Shown: one piece after another, positions 1 to 9,696 of the stretch
How positions within the stretch are numbered: position 1 is the stretch's first letter
Layout: each line of letters opens with the position of its first letter
Source of the DNA: a bacterium
Lineage (GTDB): Bacteria; Krumholzibacteriota; Krumholzibacteriia; LZORAL124-64-63
DNA: 41,880 nt
Assembly: GCA_018829565.1 (NCBI GenBank)
Contig: JAHJTW010000176.1
Location: 1 to 41,880 of the forward strand
Direction of reading: 5' to 3'
Position numbers and translations under genes: made by a program
Notes under the pieces: generated by a model
What the model saw: the letters and a program-made list of their open reading frames with translations, nothing else
Database searches by the model: none
Told to the model about the DNA's origin: nothing

Positions 1-571
1 CCTTCGAGGGGGCCAGCGGTGATGCCTGAGGCGCGGCCTGCGGCGCTGGCGAAGCCAGCGCCGCTTGCAAGGCCGTTTCGGACAACCCACAGGCCAGGTC
101 CACCAGTTTCTGCTCGTTCTCCGGGTCGGCTTCGCCGACGATGGCATTGGCCTTCCGCCAGGTGAGGGAGCCGTCTGCGAGGGCTCGTTTCATGGCGGGC
201 AAGTCGTCCAATTTTGAGCCGATGCGCAGGAAGGCCTTGCACTGGGCTTCGGTCAGGCCGCCGTGTTCGGCCGCGTAAGTGCGTATGCTGGTGTAACCCA
301 GGGCGCGGTAGATCTTGCGGTCATGGATCACCCGCAGGTAGTAGATGGTCCGCACCAGTTCGCGGCGCAGCCCTCCGACGGCGTTGCGGAAGTTGTTGTG
401 AATCGCCAGAGTCGCCGGGGTGGCCAGGGTCGCCGGCGAGGCCGGCGAGGACCGGGTGCCCTGGGCACCGGTTGAGGGCTCCGCCAATTGCGGGGTCGAG
501 ACCATCGGCAACGATGGTTGGCGCCTTGAGGCCGGATGTGCCTCCCCCTTGACGGGGAATTCATCGGTCAT
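1..571 (-). CDS. HNH-endonuclease-family protein, N-terminal part (partial)
   Basis: An open minus-strand frame runs from the ATG at 571 to the window edge, giving about 190 residues with the C-terminus missing. After a low-complexity Pro/Ala/Ser/Thr leader (residues 1-55) comes a helical region with LRRELVRTIYYLRVIHDRKI, ALGYTSIRTYAAEHGGL and LPAMKRALADGSLTWRKANA. That pattern is typical of the DUF222-like N-terminal region of HNH endonucleases, which are often multicopy in deep bacterial lineages. The HNH motif itself would lie beyond the edge and is not seen. Two further ATGs lie in frame just upstream (near 580 and 595), so the start is uncertain; ATG 571 has a weak AGGATGG upstream. Function in the cell is unknown; the family call rests on pattern resemblance. 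Confidence 0.6.
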   Translation of the reverse strand, partial: MTDEFPVKGEAHPASRRQPSLPMVSTPQLAEPSTGAQGTRSSPASPATLATPATLAIHNNFRNAVGGLRRELVRTIYYLRVIHDRKIYRALGYTSIRTYAAEHGGLTEAQCKAFLRIGSKLDDLPAMKRALADGSLTWRKANAIVGEADPENEQKLVDLACGLSETALQAALASPAPQAAPQASPLAPSK

Positions 572-602
572 GGAAGCCATCCTACTGGGAGGCATGGGAT
601 TT

Positions 603-733
603 TCGACCGGGAGGCCGGGAATGACACCTCCAATTCCGCAATCGGCATGCCCTTCATTTTGATCAACCGGATACCAGCCGGGTTCGTAAGAACCCGCCTG
701 ATTCACAATTCATTAAGTCCAGGCGCAGGCCCC
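603..733. repeat. Dispersed hairpin repeat, copy 1 of 3
   Basis: About 130 bp, closely similar to 3722-3850 along its whole length and to 1226-1303 over its central 75 bp. The core reads GATCAACCGGATACCAGC and is followed by a perfect 7-bp hairpin, CGGGTTC (679-685), loop GTAA, GAACCCG (690-696). No T-run follows, so it does not look like a standard terminator. It lies between the divergent starts of the HNH-like gene and the small membrane gene. Confidence 0.8.
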
Positions 734-748
734 ACTTCGTTCCTGGCT

Positions 749-883
749 AGTGGCAATCTTAGTGCCTTTATTGGGGGCAATGTTGGCGGTCCCTGTGGAG
801 CCCGGGTTGGGGCCGGGGTTGGCGCAATCGCGGGATCAACTGGTTTCGAGGCGGCTTGGGATGTGATTGACGGCATGAGGTGA
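749..883 (+). pseudogene. Glycine-zipper protein remnant
   Basis: A short open stretch ends at TGA 881-883 and encodes AFIGGNVGGPCGARVGAGVG, then FEAAWDVIDGMR. The GxxxG spacing resembles glycine-zipper membrane segments, like the next gene. No convincing start or ribosome-binding site is visible, and the upstream part of the frame runs into hairpin repeat copy 1. It may be the 3' remnant of a gene truncated when the repeat arrived, or a small peptide gene with an unrecognised start. Its stop overlaps the AGGTGA that serves the next gene, so the two may have been translationally coupled. Confidence 0.25.
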
Positions 884-888
884 TCGTT

Positions 889-1182
889 ATGAGCACAAGA
901 GCGCAACAATGGCCGGAGCTGAGTAAGTATCCGGATCTCGAGCATAATCTGCTCTACGAACGAGCCAAACGATTCGCCATTCGTCAACCGGCCACAATCC
1001 TGGGATTTTGCATCTGTGGATTGTTATCCGGACTTGGCGGCGGCCTTGGCGCGGAGTTCATCCATGTGTCCTACCTGGGAACCGCAATCGGAGCAGGAAT
1101 CGGGGGCACGGTGGGCGGCTGCTTCGTTGCGGAAATCATGACCAGAAAGATGAAGGCCTATTTCGCCAGCTTGGTCCCCTAG
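889..1182 (+). CDS. Small glycine-zipper membrane protein
   Basis: A 97-residue protein. ATG 889 is chosen over the in-frame GTG 880 because AGGTGA sits about 5 nt upstream of it. Residues 1-35 are polar (MSTRAQQWPELSKYPDLEHN). They are followed by two hydrophobic, glycine-rich stretches, ATILGFCICGLLSGLGGGLG and YLGTAIGAGIGGTVGGCFVA, which probably form a membrane hairpin with GxxxG packing motifs. A short basic tail (MTRKMKAYFASLVP) ends the chain. No family is recognised. A remnant with similar glycine spacing lies immediately upstream. Possible roles include a small membrane-stress protein or a bacteriocin/holin-like peptide, but nothing in the sequence settles this. Confidence 0.55.
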   Translation: MSTRAQQWPELSKYPDLEHNLLYERAKRFAIRQPATILGFCICGLLSGLGGGLGAEFIHVSYLGTAIGAGIGGTVGGCFVAEIMTRKMKAYFASLVP

Positions 1183-1225
1183 GGAGTTCGGTAAACCTGC
1201 AAGAAGAACCTGTTCCTATGGGCGG

Positions 1226-1303
1226 GATTCTTGATCAACCGGATACCAGCCGGGTTCGTGCGAACCCGCCTGATTCACAATTCATCAAGTCCAGGCTCAG
1301 GAC
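1226..1303. repeat. Dispersed hairpin repeat, copy 2 of 3 (short)
   Basis: The central 75 bp of the repeat seen at 603-733 and 3722-3850, starting at GGATTCTTGATCAACC. The hairpin arms CGGGTTC/GAACCCG are kept but the loop is GTGC instead of GTAA. It lies upstream of the promoter for the LVIVD-repeat gene. Confidence 0.75.
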
Positions 1304-1370
1304 CGCACGATCACTTTGGACCGCGATGAGAGCGGGGAGTTCAGCTTTTTCGCCAAGGTGCGAATGATTG

Positions 1371-1379
1371 TGATATAAT
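1371..1379 (+). promoter_or_regulatory. Extended -10 promoter element
   Basis: TGATATAAT matches the extended -10 consensus (TGnTATAAT) exactly. It lies 60 nt upstream of the ATG at 1439, where GGAGG provides a ribosome-binding site. No good -35 hexamer is seen, as is usual for extended -10 promoters. The same nonamer precedes the secreted-protein gene at 14652. Confidence 0.6.
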
Positions 1380-1438
1380 CCTCGCGACTTATTTGAATGC
1401 AGGAATAACTGGAAATTTTCATTCCGGAGGATATTTCC

Positions 1439-3709
1439 ATGAAATGCCGAGCCGCGCGATTTCCGGGAACAATCCTGGGGATGGCCCTCCTTGCGGTTGC
1501 TCTGCCTTCCTGGGCCCAGGATTGTTTCGACTACCGCGATTTCCGCCCATTCGAATCCGAGGTCAATGTGGGGGCCGACGCGGTTTCGCTGAGCGGATTC
1601 CCGCCTTACGCCTTTCTCGCCGATGCCTCCGATTATGTCCACACGATCGACTGTTCCGATCCCCTGGCGCCGTTCATCGTCACGTCTCGCTTCTTTCAGG
1701 ACCTCAACAAGTTCGCCGTGGTGGATTCCTTCGCATTTGCTGCATCATCCAGCCCGCTGGGTGAGGCCCCCAGTTTCGATCTCTTCAAGATACAGTCGGA
1801 TGCATCATTGACACGAATTGGAAATGGCCGGCTGGAAACCAACGTCTACTTCAGCGGGAACGGCTTTGCCGTTTACAACGATCTCGTATTCGTGCTGGGA
1901 TACAGGGCTCTCGGTTCCGGGGCGATCTTCATTTACAGGATGGAAGGCGGTGGTCTCACCCCCATCGACATTGCCGGTGCTCCCCCATCCAATTATGACA
2001 TCGTGCGCGACGGAAACCATCTGTACGTGACTTCCTCTAGGGAGAATGTTTACTGGCTCGAATTCGCCGAAGACGGCGCCATCACGCAGACGGGGTTCTT
2101 GGATTTCGCAACCTTGAGAGCCGGAGTCGTCATAGAGGACGGCCTCATGTATGCCGTCTCGAACACACCTGAACTCCTCGTCGTCGACATAACGAACCCG
2201 GACTCCCCGTCCGTATTGGGGTCATGCTATCTCGGCGGTTCCCCGTCTCGTTTCTCCGTCGGAGAAGATATCGTTTATGTTGCTGATGGTTCCCTTGGGC
2301 TAAGGGAGATCGATGTCTCGGATCCGCATGGTCCGAGGATTGAAAAGACCACGTACCTTCCTGGCGGCGCCACGCACGTCATAGCGGCCGACCCCTACGT
2401 TGCGGTGGCCTCGCAGAAGTACGGCATGCGCGTCGTGGATCCGAACGGGAACTATCCGAGTCCCTTCCTTGATTATTCCCTGCTGCCGGGGCGTATGATG
2501 GCCTCCAAAGGGCATTGGCTCCTGACTTACACCGTCCCGAATCTCAATTTGTTCGATGTCCTGGATGGTCTACCACCATCGGCGACGGAAACCTTCCTCC
2601 TCATGGACGCCGCAATTCCGGGATTCATTACCTTCGGCGAAGACGTGGCCGTTCTTGGGCATATGTATGGGTGGGATGATAATCTCGGGACGATCCTCGT
2701 GACCCCTCCCGGCCCCACGGGGCCACGGGAAACGGTTACCCTTCGCAGCGCTGAGGAGCGGGTGGTCTGGGGAGCGGCGATCCATGAGGGCCACGTCTTT
2801 CTGGCGGAAGCGGTTGATGATACCACGAATTGTTTGCGGGTTTTGGATATATCCGACCCGTGGCATCCTGCCCTGGTTTCCGAGTTGCCGCTGGCTGACG
2901 GGTGGATCAAAAAAATCAAGAATCAAGGCCATCATGTCATTCTCAGTTACAGCAACGCGGATCTTGTTGTCGTCGATGTTGCCGTTCCTTCCGTGCCCTC
3001 CGTAACGGCCAATGTGAGTTGTTCGGCGGGGAGGACTTCCGATTTTGCCTTAGGCGATGGGTTTGTCTGCCTTGCGACTTCTTCGGGGCTCTGGACCGTA
3101 GGGTATTCCTTGCCGGACAGTGTCACCTATTCATGCCAATACAACCCCGGCAAGTACTACACTCAGGTCGAGATTGCCGGGAATATTGTCTACGCACACG
3201 AGTTCTATTCAAATTTGATCGCTGTCTTTGATGCAACCGACCCCTGCAACCTTGTAGAACTCGGCTTGTGCCTGGGTACCCAGAGCGATTTTGAAGTCGT
3301 CGGTGACCGGGTTTTCCTGGGGACCTCAAGGAGCATCGTGACGCTCAAGGCGCAGTGTCCCCTCGACGCCGGGCAGGAGAATCCCACGAGCGGTACCCCA
3401 CCATCAGACGGATTGGACGCCGCGGGGCAGGCCGGTCTCCTTGGGGCCAGCGTGGGACCCAATCCCTTCAACGCCCTGACCGAAGTGCAGTTTTCGATCC
3501 CCAACAACCAGCACGTCCAGGTCACCGTGTACGACCTCAAAGGCAATCAGATCATCGTCCTGGAGGACCGGGACTATGCCCCGGGGACGTACCGCGTTCC
3601 CTGGAATGCCAGGGATGAAGCCGGCAGAACCGTTCCAACGGGGATGTACATGATCCGGTTGGAGGCCGGTGGGGAGAGCCAAACCGTGAAAGCCCTGCTT
3701 TTGAAATAG
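1439..3709 (+). CDS. Secreted LVIVD-repeat beta-propeller protein with C-terminal sorting domain
   Basis: 756 residues. A signal peptide ends near ALPSWA-QDC (residue 26). The body holds repeated LVIVD-type blades: HTIDCSDPLAPFIV, LLVVDITNPDSPSVLGSC, LREIDVSDPHGPRIEK, LRVLDISDPWHPALVSEL and IAVFDATDPCNLVELG. A propeller with a surface or adhesive role fits. The last ~90 residues begin VGPNPFNALTEVQFSIPN and continue VTVYDLKGNQI, APGTYRVPWNARDEAG and GMYMIRLEAGG. This is the FlgD-like Ig/type IX-style sorting domain common in FCB-related phyla, so export and surface attachment are likely. The ATG has GGAGG 8-9 nt upstream and an extended -10 promoter. Hairpin repeats flank the gene on both sides. 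Ligand or substrate is unknown. Confidence 0.9.
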   Translation: MKCRAARFPGTILGMALLAVALPSWAQDCFDYRDFRPFESEVNVGADAVSLSGFPPYAFLADASDYVHTIDCSDPLAPFIVTSRFFQDLNKFAVVDSFAFAASSSPLGEAPSFDLFKIQSDASLTRIGNGRLETNVYFSGNGFAVYNDLVFVLGYRALGSGAIFIYRMEGGGLTPIDIAGAPPSNYDIVRDGNHLYVTSSRENVYWLEFAEDGAITQTGFLDFATLRAGVVIEDGLMYAVSNTPELLVVDITNPDSPSVLGSCYLGGSPSRFSVGEDIVYVADGSLGLREIDVSDPHGPRIEKTTYLPGGATHVIAADPYVAVASQKYGMRVVDPNGNYPSPFLDYSLLPGRMMASKGHWLLTYTVPNLNLFDVLDGLPPSATETFLLMDAAIPGFITFGEDVAVLGHMYGWDDNLGTILVTPPGPTGPRETVTLRSAEERVVWGAAIHEGHVFLAEAVDDTTNCLRVLDISDPWHPALVSELPLADGWIKKIKNQGHHVILSYSNADLVVVDVAVPSVPSVTANVSCSAGRTSDFALGDGFVCLATSSGLWTVGYSLPDSVTYSCQYNPGKYYTQVEIAGNIVYAHEFYSNLIAVFDATDPCNLVELGLCLGTQSDFEVVGDRVFLGTSRSIVTLKAQCPLDAGQENPTSGTPPSDGLDAAGQAGLLGASVGPNPFNALTEVQFSIPNNQHVQVTVYDLKGNQIIVLEDRDYAPGTYRVPWNARDEAGRTVPTGMYMIRLEAGGESQTVKALLLK

Positions 3710-3721
3710 CGGCTCTTCTCA

Positions 3722-3850
3722 TCGAACGGGAGGCCGGAATGGACCCCTCCGATTTGGCAATCGGCATGCCCTTCATCTTGATCAACCGGATACCAGCCGG
3801 GTTCGTAAGAACCCGGCTGCTTCACCATTCATCAAGTCCAGGCACAAGAA
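3722..3850. repeat. Dispersed hairpin repeat, copy 3 of 3
   Basis: Near-full-length copy of the 603-733 repeat, lying 12 bp after the stop of the LVIVD gene. Its hairpin is longer than in the other copies: AGCCGGGTTC (3795-3804), loop GTAA, GAACCCGGCT (3809-3818), a perfect 10-bp stem. There is no T-tract. The following 3851-4010 is GC-rich simple sequence with repeated GGCGGCCGCCCA-like units and no evident gene. Confidence 0.8.
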
Positions 3851-4033
3851 CCACTTGCGGCCGGCCCATGGCGGCCGCCCAAGGCGGCCGCCCACGGCGG
3901 CCTCGCCGCAGAGGCCGACCCGCAGCGGCCCTGTGGGCACACGGGCCGCTGCATACTTGACATCCGCCCCCGCGGCGCTTAATCTCCCGCTGTCCTTTAA
4001 CCGCGGCCCGTGAGCCCGAAAGGAGATCCCTCC

Positions 4034-4860
4034 ATGAACGCGCCTGCGCACGCTCTCGACCTTCCCGATCAGACTCCCGTTTTCCATTCGGCCCTGTTCC
4101 TGGCCCCCGGGCGTCCCCGTCCCTTGGCCCGACGGCTGGCCATCCACAACCGCGTGCTGCGGCGCATCCGCAGCTTCCTCGAGGAACGCCGGTTCCAGGA
4201 GATCCCCGTACCCTTGTTCGCCGCCCGTGCGGCCGCAGGCGCAGCCGCGGCCGCGGGCGGCCTCTCCCCCGCCTCCGGCCTGGACCACCTCGACGCCATG
4301 GTGCGGCGAGGGTTCCCCGCCGTCTGGTGCGAGACCGCCGGCCTGCGGCCCTGGGCTCTCGACGCCACGGGATCCCCCGCCGAGTTCAAGCTCATCGAGG
4401 CGGTGGGGCTGGACCTGGATGGCACGGGGCTCGGCGACCTGATGCAGGACCTGGTGAAGGCCGTGGCAGCCGATCTGGGCGCCGACCTGCTGGGCGGGCG
4501 CGCGGTCACGCGCCTGGATCAGATGCTGAGGGTCGCGCACCCGCGGCTCACCCACGCCGAGGCCGTGCGGGTGCTGGCGACCCGCGGGATCGAGGTGGTC
4601 CCCGGTCGGCCGCTATCCTCCGAGGCCGAAGCCTCCCTGGTGCGTTACTGCGGGAACCTGCCGGTGATCATCGAGGACATGCCCGGAAGCGGGAAGGCAG
4701 AGCAGGCCCTGGGCTACATCCTGCCCTTCGCCGGGCAGACCATGGAAGGCGGCCTGCGGCCCGGGCAGCCGCCACGCGCGGGCTTCGAGCTGGGCGTGGC
4801 CCGGCTGCTCCAGTTCGTGCAGGGTCTGGGTTCGGTGCAGGATGCGTTGATCCCCATCGC

Positions 4861-4864
<4 letters not shown>
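4034..4864 (+). CDS. Stand-alone class II aminoacyl-tRNA-synthetase-like core protein
   Basis: 276 residues, starting at ATG 4034 with AGGAGA 8 nt upstream. Residues ~30-60 (RLAIHNRVLRRIRSFLEERR, then FQEIPVPLF) resemble class II motif 1. VWCETAGLRPWAL with EFKLIEAVGLDLDG fits the motif 2 region. GFELGVARLLQFVQGL matches motif 3, with its ATP-contacting Arg kept. No anticodon-binding domain is present. Known stand-alone paralogs of the AspRS/AsnRS core include archaeal asparagine-synthetase-like proteins and the EF-P lysyl transferase EpmA; which of these it resembles functionally cannot be told here. It is tail-to-tail with the histidine kinase, overlapping by 4 bp. A YbaK-type aminoacyl-tRNA deacylase lies just beyond. 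Confidence 0.7.
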
Positions 4865-6788
<1,924 letters not shown>

Positions 6789-6792
<4 letters not shown>

Positions 6793-7280
6793 GCCCAGGC
6801 CTTTCGCGCAAGTGGCCGCCGGAACGAGAAGAACCCGATCCGGGGTTTGACCAGCCGTTCGAAGTCGTGATAAGGCATGGTGATGACCTCGGTGTGGTTG
6901 CCCGCATTGAAGGAGATGGTCTCGGCCCGGATCAGGTTACCCGACACGAAGACCGGCATCCCGTACAGGTTCCCGAAAGGCGGCATGGCCCCCAGCTCGC
7001 AGTCGGGAAAGATCTCCTCGAAATCCGCCTCGAGGCAGAGGGCGATGGTCTCGGCCCGGGCGGCCTCCCGCAGCAGGTGGAAGTCGATGCGGCTGTCGGC
7101 CGGCAGCACGGCCATGGCCATCTCGCCGTCCAGGGTCACCATGACGGTCTTGGCGAACACCCGGCCCGGCACCCCCGACTTGAACGCCACGTCCTGAGCG
7201 GCGAAGGCGCTGGGGTGGTTCACGAGCTTGAAAGCCACCGAATTCCCGGTCAGATAATCGATCAGCTTGTCGCAGGGCAT
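6789..7280 (-). CDS. YbaK/EbsC-type aminoacyl-tRNA deacylase
   Basis: 163 residues, starting at ATG 7280 with GGGAGGT upstream. The whole length matches the YbaK/ProX editing-domain fold: MPCDKLIDYLTGNSVAFKLV, FAKTVMVTLDGEMAMAVLPA, the CELGAMPPFGNLYGMPVFVS loop that is the family hallmark, and a final FNAGNHTEVITMPYHDFERL. Members hydrolyse mischarged aminoacyl-tRNAs (for example Cys- or Ala-tRNA-Pro). Some act on free tRNA and some as factors beside a synthetase; the substrate cannot be read from sequence. It is the first gene of a two-gene unit with the hybrid kinase. Confidence 0.85.
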
Positions 7281-7358
7281 GACGGACCTCCCGGCAGAGG
7301 TTGACCCGGATGATCACTTGCCCTGGTGCGGCAACCGGATGGGGGACCATCGGGAGGC

Positions 7359-7496
7359 GTTCCCGTCCGGGACGGCGGCCCGGACGGGAACCACCCACCT
7401 GGATTCTACCAGATATTCAGGGAAATGGCGAGAATCCCAAACGAGCAACCGTCTCGCCGAACTCCTGGGTTCGGAGCCCTCCGTGGTCCGAACCCA
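7359..7496. other. Two strong consecutive hairpins
   Basis: The 332-bp gap 7281-7613 holds no gene. It contains two perfect stems. The first is a 13-bp stem, GTTCCCGTCCGGG (7359-7371) with CCCGGACGGGAAC (7379-7391), loop 7 nt. The second is a 10-bp stem, TGGGTTCGGA (7466-7475) with TCCGAACCCA (7487-7496), loop 11 nt. Neither is followed by a T-run on either strand, so they are not ordinary intrinsic terminators. They lie between the divergent deacylase and toxin-antitoxin genes. Confidence 0.6.
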
Positions 7497-7552
7497 AATG
7501 GGCGGACACCCACGGCAGCCTCGGTCATCCCACAGGACCACGATATCAACAG

Positions 7553-7581
7553 TTGACAATTTTTGCTAATTCTTGTACGCT
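7553..7581 (+). promoter_or_regulatory. Sigma-70 type promoter of the toxin-antitoxin pair
   Basis: A perfect -35 TTGACA (7553-7558), a 17-nt spacer and -10 TACGCT (7576-7581, 3 of 6 matches) lie 32 nt upstream of the antitoxin start. The local AT-richness contrasts with the surroundings. Confidence 0.6.
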
Positions 7582-7613
7582 GAAACCAGGAGATAAACGA
7601 GGAGGTCTGAACG

Positions 7614-7871
7614 GTGAATGTTTCTGTGGGCAAGGACTTTGAAGAATTCGTGAAAAGCAAAGTCGCCTCGGGTGACTATGCCTCGGTGAGCGAGGTCGTC
7701 AGAGATGGCCTGCGCCTGCTCAAAGAGCGCGAACTCCTGCTTGAAGCGAGGCTGCAGGCTCTGCGTGGCGAGATCCAAAAAGGTGTCGACCAAGCCCTGG
7801 CTGGAGAACTTCTCGACGGCCCTGCAGTCATGGAGGAACTGCGGCAGGAACTCCGGAAGAGAAAGTTGTAG
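7614..7871 (+). CDS. ParD-like antitoxin
   Basis: 85 residues, starting at GTG 7614 with AGGAGGT 7 nt upstream. The N-terminus MNVSVGKDFEEFVKSKVASG, followed by YASVSEVVRDGLRLLKERE, is the ribbon-helix-helix ParD/CopG pattern, with the SEVVRDGLRLL helix typical of the family. The remainder is a charged helix likely to wrap the toxin. The next gene begins 1 nt after its stop, giving the standard antitoxin-toxin order and coupling. It would bind its own promoter. The pair is followed by an attC-like site, and such modules are common stabilising cassettes in chromosomal integrons. Confidence 0.85.
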   Translation: MNVSVGKDFEEFVKSKVASGDYASVSEVVRDGLRLLKERELLLEARLQALRGEIQKGVDQALAGELLDGPAVMEELRQELRKRKL

Positions 7872-7872
7872 C

Positions 7873-8166
7873 ATGCCAGGCTACTATCTGGTCCCTCAAG
7901 CTCGAACCGATCTTCGAGAAATTCTGAACTATATAGCTGAGGACAGCATTGATGCGGCCGACAGGGTCCTTGATCGCTTCTTGGAGGTGTTCGAACTCTT
8001 GGCAGAGAATCCTGCCATGGGGCATTTCCGAGAGGATTTGACCACCCACCCGGTCCGGTTCTTTCCCGTCTACTCGTACTTGGTGATATACATGTCCAAT
8101 ACCAGCCCTGTCGAGATCGTTCGGTTGCTGGGTGGGGCCCAAGATGTCGCGTCCATTTTGAAATAA
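7873..8166 (+). CDS. ParE/RelE-family toxin
   Basis: 97 residues, starting at ATG 7873 directly after the antitoxin stop. It reads MPGYYLVPQARTDLREILNY, FELLAENPAMGHFREDLT, VRFFPVYSYLVIYMSNTSP and VEIVRLLGGAQDVASIL. This is the complete ParE/RelE fold, including the N-terminal SxxAxxDL-like helix, the Arg and Phe-Pro-Val core strands, and the terminal GxxD-xxxIL. ParE members poison DNA gyrase and RelE members cleave mRNA. The R-x-x-P-V-Y-S-Y-L-V-I-Y strand favours ParE. Length and motifs are intact, so it is probably functional. Confidence 0.85.
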   Translation: MPGYYLVPQARTDLREILNYIAEDSIDAADRVLDRFLEVFELLAENPAMGHFREDLTTHPVRFFPVYSYLVIYMSNTSPVEIVRLLGGAQDVASILK

Positions 8167-8191
8167 TGTGCAGGTGCATTAGCGGCCTGGG

Positions 8192-8285
8192 GGCTAACAA
8201 TTAAGCCAGTGAACATCTCAAAGCCGCTTGCCACGCCCCGGCTGGCGCCAGGGTCGCTCAAATCGACTTTGCAGGTTAAGCCAAC
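8192..8285 (+). other. Degenerate attC-like site
   Basis: It starts with GGCTAAC (8192-8198, an R''-like box) 25 bp after the toxin stop. The centre, AGCCGCTTGCCACGCCCCGG, matches the minus-strand attC at 16305-16400. Its 3' arm CTTTGCAGGTTAAGCCAAC is identical to the arm of the attC at 19700-19796. The expected terminal GTTRRRY box is missing (ATGGGAAG instead), so the site is probably a relic. Confidence 0.5.
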
Positions 8286-8404
8286 ATGGGAAGGAAGACA
8301 GAGGTCCCATGCAACGCGCGTACTTAGAGTCCAACGCAATAATCCGTATAACCGAAATGGGGATTGGCGGCAGCACGCTTAGGCAATCTTGGCTCGGTCG
8401 CTTC

Positions 8405-8765
8405 CCTGCTTTATGATAATGGTATCCAAATTCGCCCCCCGGGGGACCTATATCCCCGAAAACAGCCTTCAATCCGGGTTTTCAGCGCGGTTTTGGAGTT
8501 CCGGGGTAGACCGATCCCCCTTCCCGGGCGTCGGCAACCGGGGGTTCTCCGTCAGGCTGCGTCCCTGGAGGACTGGCTGTGCAGTCCGCCGACCATCGGT
8601 CTTCCCTTTACGGGCCCCCCAGTTGGAGAGGTTCGACCGGTCTTCCATTGGGGTATCCATGTCCAGGCCCAGGTGGGAGCGGGTGAACGACCCGTTCCAA
8701 ACAGGGGATCGGGGCGGGTTCAGGGGCGGGACAAAGGGAAAACCGATTGATCTTGGACAGCAGTG
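8405..8765 (+). repeat. Dispersed repeat A (long form; inverted partner at 29266-29467)
   Basis: About 360 bp, matching the reverse complement of 29266-29467 at both ends. The left block begins TGATAATGG and has CCCCGAAAACAGCCTTCAAT. The right block has CAGGGGATCGGG and AAAACCGATTGATC. Copy A carries about 156 bp of extra sequence in the middle. Together with the attC-like site it fills the gap 8167-8791. A continuous reading frame exists in both copies, but most differences change the residue, so coding is unlikely. Confidence 0.8.
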
Positions 8766-8791
8766 TTGACCGATGCAGTCCCTGACAAATT

Positions 8792-9574
8792 TCAACCCCA
8801 CACCCCCATCTCCGCAAACTGCCGGCCCGCCGCCTCGGCCCACCCCCGGTTGGCGGCCGGACTGGCCGGGCTGGGATGCAGGATCTGGCCGATGACCTCG
8901 GGCCTGTGCCCGCCCGGACGGGCCGGCGCTTTCGGGCCAAACAGCACCTCCAGCTTGCCCCGGGCGAACGCCCCCACCCCCAGGACGAACCGGGGGCGGT
9001 ACAGATCGACCAGGGCGGTCAACCGGCGGTCGCAGGCTGCGAACAGGGGGGCGGCCTCGGCGGCGGGCAGCTTGTCGGGGGTGCGGTTGCGGGCGCCCTC
9101 TTCCATGAAGACCAGCGGGCAGTAGTTGACGATCACGTGGTCGGTGAAGAACCGCTCGGGCGCGCCGAAGGTCTCGGCGAAGAAGCCCCACAGGCGGCGG
9201 CCGCTGACCTCGGAGCGGGGGCAGTCCAGCCCCAGGACCGGCCGCTTGGGATGCTCGGGAACGGGCTTGCCGACCGGGGCGTCCAGCCCCAGCCACCCTT
9301 TCACGAAACCCACCTCGCCGAAGGGCACCCCGGTCTGGGCCATGCCCCAGGGGCCGGGGTTCATGCCCAGCATCAGCACCTTGCGGGGGGATGCTCCCCA
9401 CCGCTCCACGTACTGGCGGTGCAGGTCCCAGGCGTACTGCAGCGGATTGTAGACCCAGGCGACGGGGTCGCCGAACCGGAGCGCCCCGGCTTCGTCCCGG
9501 AGCCGGGCGGTGGCCTCCAGGACCCGGGCGGCAAACGCGGGATCGCGGGTGAACGTGGTCTTGCGGGGGGGCAT
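8792..9574 (-). CDS. SMUG1-type uracil-DNA glycosylase
   Basis: 260 residues, starting at ATG 9574 with AAGGAC upstream. The active-site block LGMNPGPWGMAQTGVPFGEV (about 69-88) is the SMUG1 signature; its Asn and the GMxQTGVPFG loop shape the uracil pocket. FVKGWLGL follows, then a central VNYCPLVFME and a C-terminal HPSPASPAANRGW corresponding to motif 2 (HPSPxNxxxNxGW). The enzyme removes uracil and oxidised pyrimidines from DNA to start base excision repair. Length and motifs are full. It is a stand-alone gene, convergent with the repeat region and divergent from the amidohydrolase. Confidence 0.92.
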   Translation of the reverse strand: MPPRKTTFTRDPAFAARVLEATARLRDEAGALRFGDPVAWVYNPLQYAWDLHRQYVERWGASPRKVLMLGMNPGPWGMAQTGVPFGEVGFVKGWLGLDAPVGKPVPEHPKRPVLGLDCPRSEVSGRRLWGFFAETFGAPERFFTDHVIVNYCPLVFMEEGARNRTPDKLPAAEAAPLFAACDRRLTALVDLYRPRFVLGVGAFARGKLEVLFGPKAPARPGGHRPEVIGQILHPSPASPAANRGWAEAAGRQFAEMGVWG

Positions 9575-9696
9575 GGATCGTCCTTCCAGGATTCCGGGCC
9601 GGGTCGCGGCTCATTGCGGGTTGGGCCTTCATTCTAGCGCGCGGACCTGCTAGTGTCAGGGACGGAATCGCCCCTTCCCCGTGCGAAAGGACGGCC

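Noticed and set aside
3795-3818. Hairpin after the LVIVD-repeat gene considered as its terminator.
   Set aside because: No T-run follows, and the same hairpin occurs in two other places not following genes; it belongs to the dispersed repeat.
8389-8769. A 126-codon frame in repeat A, with an aligned open frame in the other repeat copy (29187-29489).
   Set aside because: The frame is kept in both copies and the indel is a multiple of three, but nearly all substitutions change the residue and there is no ribosome-binding site. It is more likely a non-coding repeat.
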